A stretch of 5,398 nucleotides of DNA from positions 3,580-8,977 of the forward strand of contig DOWV01000217.1 of assembly GCA_003519375.1 (NCBI GenBank), given 5' to 3'. The notes beneath the pieces are model-generated. The model saw only the letters and a list, made by a program, of their open reading frames with translations, ran no database searches and was not told where the DNA came from. The position numbers and the translations under genes were made by a program. The stretch's first letter is position 1. Every line of letters starts with the position of its first letter. The stretch comes from Bacteroidota bacterium (GTDB lineage Bacteria > Bacteroidota > Ignavibacteria > UBA10030). Shown here piece by piece: positions 1 to 5,270 of this stretch.

Positions 1-1078
1 GCATACCTGAGAGGCTCTGCAGCATTTCTTCGAGGAACGAATCGAATCCGCTGGCTTCTTTTTGATGGCGGAGGTGAGATCCGATTTCGATCTTGGCCAG
101 TTCGCCAGGGTCATGCCCCAGCCAGAGTAGCCTGAAACGATGATACAAGTGATAGTCATTCGCATTGCCGTACGGCGGCGAGGTAACAATCAGATCTACA
201 GATTCCGTCTTGCAAGTTCCCTCGCTTAGGTGCCGCGCATCTGTTGTAACAAAATCGCAAACACCGTAACGTAGAACTGGTTGGGTTCTTGCGACACTGC
301 GCACAACATCGTCGAGTGCCGTAAGGAATCTCTTGACCGTTTCGCCTTGAGGTATAATCCGAGGCTTGCTTGAATATCTCGTCTCTGAATCTTGAAACGA
401 GACCGCCAAAACTATCCTAGACAATGCCAAGAGAGCGATGTCTTTCGCTTTTTCGCTGTCCATCGCTTCAATCCGCGACTTTATCAGGGCCAGCTCCCCA
501 CGTGAGGTAAAGGGAAACCACTTGTCGACGTTAGGAATATTTGGGATGTGACGTGAATAGTTGGAGCAAAGAACATCGGGTTTGGGAAGTTCTATAAGAC
601 CGGTAGCCAACGCACAGCGTATGGCACGAATATCCGTGGCAGCAGAACGATCTAGGTTGCATGTTTTGACTTTACCTATAAGTGTGGCCACAGCGTTTGC
701 ATCGGTGCTCAGCGCCCGCCTTCCTAATCGGACAGCCTCCAAGGCAGATGTCCCACACCCACCAAAAGGGTCAAAAACGAGCTCGCCCCGCAATGAAAGA
801 CGGGCAATGACATGACCAGGTAGTTGTGGAATGAACTTCGCAGGGTAGGGATGCAAGTCATGTGTAAGAAACCTCGTATCGTCATTTGTGAAAGCCCAGT
901 CAATTGCTTTCAGGTCCCGGATGACTTCCTTGCTTTCGCGAAGTTGGTCTGGTGATTCAATTTCCTCGTAAAAGGGAAAAAGACTCTCGCTTCGGAGAAC
1001 ATACTGCCCGGCGGTTTCAAAGACGGCTCCGTCGAGGCCGAGTTCAGTTTCGTAGAGGTAGTGGGGTGTCCGCGACAT
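1..1078 (-). CDS. Putative DNA (cytosine-N4 or adenine-N6) methyltransferase, 3' end beyond the window
   Basis: An open frame reads from ATG at 1078 to the left edge with no stop, giving 359 codons (2-1078); the C-terminus is missing. Residues 76-84 read HPYPAKFIP, a segment I recall just before motif I in many N4/N6 DNA methyltransferases. DPFGGCGTSALEA at 103-115 is the SAM-binding motif I, a variant of DPFCGSGT. STDANA at 124-129 fits motif II, whose acidic residue binds the SAM ribose. TSPPY at 299-303 is catalytic motif IV; the S/T-P-P-Y form favours N4-cytosine methylation. An in-frame TAA lies two codons before the ATG, so translation cannot start further upstream. No Shine-Dalgarno site is visible. 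The gene is visibly less GC-rich than the neighbouring operon, which suggests acquisition by transfer. A restriction-modification role is inferred, since the gene beyond position 1 is unseen. An RNA methyltransferase is a less likely alternative. Confidence 0.85.
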   Translation of the reverse strand, partial: MSRTPHYLYETELGLDGAVFETAGQYVLRSESLFPFYEEIESPDQLRESKEVIRDLKAIDWAFTNDDTRFLTHDLHPYPAKFIPQLPGHVIARLSLRGELVFDPFGGCGTSALEAVRLGRRALSTDANAVATLIGKVKTCNLDRSAATDIRAIRCALATGLIELPKPDVLCSNYSRHIPNIPNVDKWFPFTSRGELALIKSRIEAMDSEKAKDIALLALSRIVLAVSFQDSETRYSSKPRIIPQGETVKRFLTALDDVVRSVARTQPVLRYGVCDFVTTDARHLSEGTCKTESVDLIVTSPPYGNANDYHLYHRFRLLWLGHDPGELAKIEIGSHLRHQKEASGFDSFLEEMLQSLSGM

Positions 1079-1084
1079 GGGTTA

Positions 1085-1112
1085 TTCTGGGGATAACAAT
1101 ACTAGCCCAGAA
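1085..1112. promoter_or_regulatory. Perfect 7-bp inverted repeat over the candidate -10 box (possible operator)
   Basis: TTCTGGG at 1085-1091 and CCCAGAA at 1106-1112 are perfect reverse complements separated by 14 bases. Their half-site centres are 21 bp apart, two helical turns, which suits a dimeric regulator binding one face. The dyad centre falls on the proposed -10 hexamer, just before the methyltransferase ATG, so a bound protein could repress the gene. The regulatory role is inferred; a dyad of this size can arise by chance. Confidence 0.3.
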
Positions 1113-1124
1113 CTGAATATGCAA
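1096..1124 (-). promoter_or_regulatory. Candidate sigma-70 promoter of the methyltransferase gene
   Basis: On the minus strand TTGCAT (1124-1119) and TATTGT (1101-1096) are separated by 17 bases, close to the -35/-10 consensus and optimal spacing. Transcription would start near 1089, leaving only about ten untranslated bases before the ATG at 1078. This fits the lack of a Shine-Dalgarno site there. It was found by eye only. A nearby alternative pairs TTGCTT with TAGTAT at 18 bases. Confidence 0.35.
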
Positions 1125-1143
1125 GCAATTTTTTGTATCAGGG

Positions 1144-1200
1144 TCCCGGGGGCACACTTTTGAATCTAGGGTCAGGGAGTGGGAATTCCGGGGACATACT
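1144..1200 (+). repeat. Degenerate direct repeat pair of the CCGGGG-CA-ACT type
   Basis: The 15-base units at 1144-1158 (TCCCGGGGGCACACT) and 1186-1200 (TTCCGGGGACATACT) agree at 12 of 15 positions and start 42 bases apart. The second unit is preceded by GGGAA, giving the palindromic core GGAATTCC. I recall similar GGAATTCCGGGGACA sequences as a dispersed repeat near REP-associated tyrosine transposases; this is from memory and was not searched. No transposase is present in the window. Confidence 0.4.
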
Positions 1201-1270
1201 AATTTCTTCTTGACTAGAAGAATGAAAATCGACTTGCTTCCGCTCATGGCTAGGGATACAGAATGGGGGA

Positions 1271-1293
1271 ACAAAAGGGGTCAGCCTGACGCC
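1271..1293 (-). terminator. Candidate intrinsic terminator of the hydroxylase operon
   Basis: Read on the minus strand, GGCGTCA (1293-1287) pairs with TGACCCC (1283-1277) across a GGC loop. This gives six base pairs with one C-C mismatch, followed by TTTTGT (1276-1271). It lies about 30 bases after the stop of the molybdopterin subunit, where a terminator would be expected. The stem is short, and the same bases resemble a GGGGTCAG dispersed repeat, so the role is uncertain. Confidence 0.4.
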
Positions 1294-1322
1294 AGTAAAG
1301 AGCACGCATCGGGCGACTGTTT

Positions 1323-3629
1323 CTACCCTTTATCCGACATTCCCTTGAGGCGTAGGGCCGCGTACACTTTCTCCGCAGTCAACGGCAGTTCAGTCAGCCG
1401 CACTCCAACGGCGTCTTCGACTGCGCTGCCGATGGCCGCCATCGCCGAGTTGGTGACCACCTCGCCCATCCCTTTTGCGCCATACGGGCCTTCGTTGTGA
1501 TAAGCCTCTACCAGGGAGGGCAGCACCTCCGGTACATCCATCGCGGTCGGCATCTTGTAGTCGTGCAGGTTCGGGTTGATGAGGTGCCCCTCCTCGTCCA
1601 TCACCATATCTTCAAACAGGGTCGTCCCGATTCCGTGCACAACTCCGCCTTCGATCTGCTGCAGGCAATTGGTAGGATTGATGGCCCGCCCTACGTCGAT
1701 TGCCGCTGCAAGGCGCATCACCGCCACCCGCCCGGTCTCCGGATCAACCTCCACCTCAGCGGCATGGGCCCCGTACATCCAGAACACGCTGGGTGATCCG
1801 TGGAACGCCTTTCCCCGGGTGGACGGCGGATAGTAGAGCCCCTGGCCGATAAGGCACACTCCCGCCGCGAACTGGTGGCGCAGCACTTCCACGTACGTCA
1901 TGGCTTCGTCCGGTCGGTCGGTCGGCCACACCCGGCCATCCCTCACTTCGATCTCCGCGGAACCGCACTCAAAGACCGCTGCCCCCAGCTCGACAAACTG
2001 CTTCTTCACATTCTCAGCCGCCATCTTCAGCGCATTGCCCATGTGGAACGTGGTCCGGCTCGAAGTCGTCGAGGCATCAAAGGGGGTGAAGTCGGTGTCG
2101 GGGTCCGAAAAGCTGATGGTATCGACCGGGACCCCCAGCACCTCGGCGACCACCTGGGCCAGTATTGTCCGCACCCCCTGGCCCACCTCCACGCTCGCTA
2201 TTGCGATGGTAATCCGGCCATCCTGGTTGAAATAAATGACGGCACCAGAGCCGGAGGGAGTCTTCGTGTTTTTTGTGCTACACGCGATGCCGAAACCCCG
2301 GTATCGCCCCTCGGGGGTCATCCGTGGCACGTGCTTCCGTTCCTCCCATCCGATGGCCTGCGCCGCCTGCTTCAAACACGCCTCGACCCCGACGCTGTGC
2401 ACCACGTTACCCACGGGATTGATATCGCCTTCTTTCAGCACGTTTTTTAGCCGAAACTCCAGCGGGTCCAACCCGAGCTTCTGAGCGATCATATCCATCT
2501 GAGATTCGTATGCCCACGTCAACTGGGGTGTGCCATACCCCCGGTAGGCGCCCGCTATCATCCTGTTGGTGTAGACACAGTAGCCGATCATATGAGCGTG
2601 GGGAACGCGATAAGGTCCCGCCGCCGCCGCCGTGGCCTGCATGCACACTACCGGCCCCTTCTCCGCATACGCCCCCGTATCCCACAGAATCTCTACGTCT
2701 CGTGCCATGAGGGTTCCGTCGCGTTTCACGCCCGTTTTGATTTTCACCACCGTCGCGTGCTTTACGAGCGATGCCGTGAACACTTCTACCCGGTCGTACA
2801 CCACCTTGACGGGCCGGGGCTTCGTTTTCATCGCCAGAGCGATGGCAATCGCCTCCGCTTTCACGCCTCCCTTGCCTCCGAACCCGCCGCCCACGTACGT
2901 GCTGATGACCCGTATCCTCGGGTAAAGCATCCCGAGCGAATCCGACAGGTCCTTGCGCAGGCGATGGGGCGAGTCGTTGGGGGTCCAGACGGTCAGCTTC
3001 CCGTTAGTATCCACCTGGGCGGTGGCACAATGTGGCTCGATGGCTCCGTGCTGAACCATTTGCGTCCGAAACTTATTCTCCAACACATAGTCAGATTCCC
3101 GGAAACCCTTTTCGATATCGCCCTTGCGGTACTCGTTCACCGTCACGACGTTCGTGTTGGGGACAGGCTTCACGACGCCGATCCTTACGTAGCTCATCAT
3201 TTCGTCGTGGATCACCGGCGCATCCGCCTCTCTCGCCTTCACCGCATCCACGACAGGAGTCAATTCTTCATAAGCCACCTTGATGAGCCTGATTGCCTTG
3301 CGCGCCGTGGCCGCCTCCTCCGCCGCCACGGCCGCCACCGGCTCGCCCGCAAACCTCACTTTTCCCTGAGCGATAAATGGCATATCGCGAATCGCTTCTC
3401 CGGTGAGCACCCCGGGCAAATCCTCCCCTGTGACGACAGCCCGCACTCCCGGCATCGCCTTGGCGGCTGATGCGTCGATGGAGACAATCCGCGCATGCGC
3501 GTGGGGGCTGCGCAAAACCGCCCCATGGAGGATCTCCGGCAGCTTCACGTCAGCGCCATAGACCGCGGCTCCTCTAACCTTTTCGAGGGCATCCACCCGG
3601 GTAATCGGACTTCCGACAATCGTTTCCAT
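1323..3629 (-). CDS. Xanthine dehydrogenase family protein, molybdopterin-binding catalytic subunit
   Basis: This is the large subunit of a molybdenum hydroxylase (768 residues, near the usual 750-800), which hydroxylates a carbon centre with water-derived oxygen. The N-terminal aldehyde oxidase a/b hammerhead domain spans about residues 15-125, and the Mo-binding domains follow. GGGFGGK at 247-253 and EVGQG at 481-485 are cofactor-contacting loops. AYRGYG at 361-366 is the active-site loop. GPYGAKGMGE at 714-723 carries the catalytic glutamate, Glu723. The loop has Gly where CO dehydrogenase has the copper-binding Cys of AYRCSFR, so this is not a form I CoxL. The ATG at 3629 follows GGGAGG by ten bases, and the stop is TAG. 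It is the last gene of the operon, 31 bases after the Fe-S subunit. Purines, aldehydes and N-heterocycles are all possible substrates, and the sequence does not decide between them. The enzyme is expected to be cytoplasmic, since no signal peptide is visible. Confidence 0.95.
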   Translation of the reverse strand: METIVGSPITRVDALEKVRGAAVYGADVKLPEILHGAVLRSPHAHARIVSIDASAAKAMPGVRAVVTGEDLPGVLTGEAIRDMPFIAQGKVRFAGEPVAAVAAEEAATARKAIRLIKVAYEELTPVVDAVKAREADAPVIHDEMMSYVRIGVVKPVPNTNVVTVNEYRKGDIEKGFRESDYVLENKFRTQMVQHGAIEPHCATAQVDTNGKLTVWTPNDSPHRLRKDLSDSLGMLYPRIRVISTYVGGGFGGKGGVKAEAIAIALAMKTKPRPVKVVYDRVEVFTASLVKHATVVKIKTGVKRDGTLMARDVEILWDTGAYAEKGPVVCMQATAAAAGPYRVPHAHMIGYCVYTNRMIAGAYRGYGTPQLTWAYESQMDMIAQKLGLDPLEFRLKNVLKEGDINPVGNVVHSVGVEACLKQAAQAIGWEERKHVPRMTPEGRYRGFGIACSTKNTKTPSGSGAVIYFNQDGRITIAIASVEVGQGVRTILAQVVAEVLGVPVDTISFSDPDTDFTPFDASTTSSRTTFHMGNALKMAAENVKKQFVELGAAVFECGSAEIEVRDGRVWPTDRPDEAMTYVEVLRHQFAAGVCLIGQGLYYPPSTRGKAFHGSPSVFWMYGAHAAEVEVDPETGRVAVMRLAAAIDVGRAINPTNCLQQIEGGVVHGIGTTLFEDMVMDEEGHLINPNLHDYKMPTAMDVPEVLPSLVEAYHNEGPYGAKGMGEVVTNSAMAAIGSAVEDAVGVRLTELPLTAEKVYAALRLKGMSDKG

Positions 3630-3639
3630 ATCCTATCTT

Positions 3640-3645
3640 CCTCCC
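3640..3645 (-). promoter_or_regulatory. Ribosome-binding site of the molybdopterin subunit
   Basis: GGGAGG on the minus strand lies ten bases before the ATG at 3629, slightly further than ideal. An AGGAT closer to the start may help. The nearby ATG at 3647 runs into an in-frame TAG within a few codons, so 3629 is the start. Confidence 0.6.
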
Positions 3646-3660
3646 ATGCCTCTTCCGTGA

Positions 3661-4152
3661 TTAACGGGCCTCTGCCTTGGTGACAGCGGCTTTCTGGATC
3701 GCCCTGATAATTCGCACATAGCCCGTGCACCGGCATAGATTGCCGGCAATCCACCGCCGAATCTCTCCTTCGGTAGGGTTCGCGTTCTCATCGAGCAACC
3801 CTTTGGCGGCCATCAGCACCCCCGGCGTGCAGAAGCCGCACTGCACCGCACCCTCTTCCACGAAGGCCGTCTGTAAGGGATGCTGTTTCCACTCCCTTTC
3901 CAGGCCCTCCACTGTCGTCACCTCTCCGCCATCGGCGTCGACTGCCAGCACGAAGCACGAGTTCACAGGCTTGCCGTCGAGAAGCACGGTGCACGCCCCA
4001 CAGTCCCCTGTCCAGCATCCTGCTTTTGTCCCAGTCAGCCCGAGCTGGTCCCTCAGCACCTCCAGCAACGTCTGGTTGGCTTTCACCTCCAGCACGTGCT
4101 GGACGTCATTGACCTTGAGTCCAATCTCTTTCTTTCTAAATCTTGCGCTCAC
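3661..4152 (-). CDS. Xanthine dehydrogenase family protein, small [2Fe-2S] subunit
   Basis: This is the electron-transfer subunit (163 residues, typical for the family), passing electrons from the Mo centre to FAD. The N-terminal plant-ferredoxin-like domain holds Cys46, Cys51, Cys54 and Cys66 for the distal cluster, in GCWTGDCGACTV and a later NSC. The C-terminal helical [2Fe-2S]-binding domain holds Cys105 and Cys108 (QCGFCTPG) plus Cys140 and Cys142 (CRCTGY) for the cluster nearest Mo. Gln104 matches the glutamine that contacts the pterin cofactor in this family. All eight ligands are intact. The start codon is GTG at 4152, preceded by AGGAGG with a five-base gap, and no other nearby start fits the domain. 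It sits 12 bases after the FAD gene and 31 before the Mo gene, so all three are probably cotranscribed. Plain CoxS naming is avoided because CO oxidation is not supported. Confidence 0.96.
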   Translation of the reverse strand: MSARFRKKEIGLKVNDVQHVLEVKANQTLLEVLRDQLGLTGTKAGCWTGDCGACTVLLDGKPVNSCFVLAVDADGGEVTTVEGLEREWKQHPLQTAFVEEGAVQCGFCTPGVLMAAKGLLDENANPTEGEIRRWIAGNLCRCTGYVRIIRAIQKAAVTKAEAR

Positions 4153-4157
4153 AACTG

Positions 4158-4163
4158 CCTCCT
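4158..4163 (-). promoter_or_regulatory. Ribosome-binding site that supports a GTG start
   Basis: A perfect AGGAGG on the minus strand lies five bases before GTG at 4152. It fills most of the 12-base gap after the TAA of the FAD subunit gene. Its strength and spacing settle the GTG as the start of the Fe-S subunit. Confidence 0.8.
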
Positions 4164-4164
4164 C

Positions 4165-5055
4165 TTACTTCGATCGGGTCATCCCTGCGCGGTGTTGCTC
4201 GACCGCTTGCTTGACGGCCCGCCTGACCAGCACCTCCACTAGGTGGCTTCGGTAGCCGGCGCTTGCCCTTATGTCGCTGATCGGCCGGGCCTCTGCACAC
4301 GCCGCCTCTGCCACTTTCTCCAGGTGTTGCTGAGTGAGCTTACCGCCCACCAGCAGGGCCTCTGCCTGCCGCGCCCGAAGAGGCGTGGGGGCAACCGCCC
4401 CGAGCGCAATCCGCGCCATTTGGCAATCCCCCGACGGGTCAAACGTCATAGCGACGGCCACGCTTACGACTGCGCAATCCATAGCTTGCCGCGGGCCGTA
4501 TCTGAGCGACACCATACTCGTGTCTGGCTTGGGCGCCGGGATGATGACGCGCCGCATGATCTCCCCGCGCTTGATCGCTGTCTCCCCAGGCCCGTTGAAA
4601 AAAGATTCGATGGGGACGGCGCGTCTCCCGGCAGCCGATTCCAATTCAACTTCGGCATCCAGGATCAGGAGGGCCCGGGCTGAATCCGCCGCCGGCGACC
4701 CGTTTCCCAGGTTGCCGCCGATCGTGCCTCTGTTCCGGACCTGGATAGATCCAATCTGCCCAACCGTTTCGGCCAACACCGGACAAACCTCGTTGACCAG
4801 CTTGCTGGTTTCCACCTCGTGGAGGGTCGTCGTAGCTCCGATGCTCACCCGGTGATCTCCTGCCGACGTGATTCCCCGCAGATCTCTGATCCCTTTCAGG
4901 TCGACCAGAACCTCCGGCTCGAATCCCTTTTCCCTCATCGCAGTAAACACGTCAGTGCCCCCGGCCAGAAGGCATGCTTTTTCGCCTAGCTCCAGCAGGA
5001 TGCGTGTCGCCTCATTTAGATTTTCCGGCTGAATAAGCTCAAACTCGGGCAGCAT
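4165..5055 (-). CDS. Xanthine dehydrogenase family protein, FAD-binding subunit
   Basis: This is the medium subunit (296 residues, typical of CoxM-like proteins), which takes electrons from the Fe-S subunit and hands them to an acceptor through FAD. The N-terminal FAD-binding domain (about 1-175) has AGGTD at 31-35 and TIGGNLGNGSPAADS at 111-125; these two glycine-rich loops hold the FAD diphosphate. The C-terminal CO-dehydrogenase flavoprotein domain (about 180-285) ends with the usual S-x-I-R-A-S-A-x-Y-R pattern. The extra Cys-rich insertion that binds a [4Fe-4S] cluster in 4-hydroxybenzoyl-CoA reductase is absent, because the sequence runs directly from NGSPAADS to the ALLILDAEVEL strand. 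The ATG at 5055 has AGGTG four bases upstream. It is the first gene of the operon, so promoter elements should lie in 5056-5270 or further right. The electron acceptor (NAD, quinone or other) is not evident. Confidence 0.95.
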   Translation of the reverse strand: MLPEFELIQPENLNEATRILLELGEKACLLAGGTDVFTAMREKGFEPEVLVDLKGIRDLRGITSAGDHRVSIGATTTLHEVETSKLVNEVCPVLAETVGQIGSIQVRNRGTIGGNLGNGSPAADSARALLILDAEVELESAAGRRAVPIESFFNGPGETAIKRGEIMRRVIIPAPKPDTSMVSLRYGPRQAMDCAVVSVAVAMTFDPSGDCQMARIALGAVAPTPLRARQAEALLVGGKLTQQHLEKVAEAACAEARPISDIRASAGYRSHLVEVLVRRAVKQAVEQHRAGMTRSK

Positions 5056-5059
5056 CTTT

Positions 5060-5072
5060 CACCTTCCACCTT
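5060..5072 (-). promoter_or_regulatory. Ribosome-binding site of the FAD subunit
   Basis: The minus strand reads AAGGTGGAAGGTG just before the ATG at 5055, with two overlapping GGTG-type sites. The nearer AGGTG (5064-5060) is four bases from the start codon. The region is purine-rich and supports this start. Confidence 0.6.
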
Positions 5073-5130
5073 TCCTGTCTTCTCCCAGCACTTGCGCAGT
5101 CCGCGGTTTGATTTTTGCGCGCGCCAGTGG

Positions 5131-5184
5131 GGTCGGGTCTTGGATCTTGTATTTTTTTCCGCAAGAAGAGTTCATTACCCGACC
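5131..5184. repeat. Perfect 8-bp inverted repeat with 38-base interior (repeat-like element)
   Basis: GGTCGGGT at 5131-5138 and ACCCGACC at 5177-5184 are perfect reverse complements separated by 38 bases. The left arm continues as CTTGGATCTTGTATTTTTTT. From memory this resembles a dispersed sequence seen beside REP-associated tyrosine transposases; no search was done. The right arm diverges beyond the 8 bp. It could be a decayed transposase-linked repeat, a hairpin in the operon leader or a regulator site. Confidence 0.4.
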
Positions 5185-5270
5185 ACCGGAGACATTGAGC
5201 GCTTCGCCGGTCGTATGCGAGACGCCTGACAATCCAGCGGCAGTGACGCAGACGCGGTGTTGGGCTTTTA

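Larger units (their letters stand above)
1079..1322. other. Intergenic region between methyltransferase and hydroxylase genes
   Basis: These 244 bases carry no convincing gene; the short frames in them lack family resemblance and overlap the methyltransferase start. From right to left they hold a candidate terminator (1271-1293), a small A/T-rich dyad (1204-1222), two degenerate direct repeats (1144-1158 and 1186-1200), the candidate promoter and its dyad. The mix of GC-rich blocks such as ATTCCGGGGACATACT with AT-rich spacers resembles decayed repetitive sequence. From memory it recalls the flanks of REP-associated (IS200-like) transposases. Confidence 0.6.
5056..5270. other. Upstream region of the hydroxylase operon
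   Basis: These 215 bases lie between the small helical protein and the FAD subunit, both on the minus strand. I see no gene with family resemblance. The stretch holds the ribosome-binding site, an inverted GGTCGGGT repeat, an A-tract (TTTTTTT on the plus strand near 5152-5158) and GC-rich runs such as GCGCGCGCC. No convincing sigma-70 or sigma-54 promoter could be picked by eye, although the operon needs one here unless it reads through from the upstream gene. Confidence 0.5.

Noticed and set aside
561..815. Plus-strand 84-codon frame
   Set aside because: It is antisense to the methyltransferase across its motif I region and has no family features.
1044..1274. Minus-strand 76-codon frame containing two VCPR segments
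   Set aside because: It overlaps the methyltransferase start in another frame, and its repeated VCPR peptide simply comes from the CCGGGG direct repeats. There is no family resemblance.
1800..3470. Long plus-strand frames (1800-2450 and 2592-3470)
   Set aside because: They lie antisense inside the molybdopterin subunit gene and are rich in Arg, His and Pro, as expected for mirror frames of a GC-rich gene. No recognisable domain.
3725..4855. Plus-strand frames opposite the Fe-S and FAD subunit genes
   Set aside because: Low-complexity Ser/Thr/Pro/Arg translations opposite genes whose cofactor motifs are complete; mirror frames.
1323..5055. Naming the operon coxMSL (CO dehydrogenase)
   Set aside because: Gene order matches, but the large-subunit loop is AYRGYG, without the AYRCSFR Cys that binds copper in form I CO dehydrogenase.
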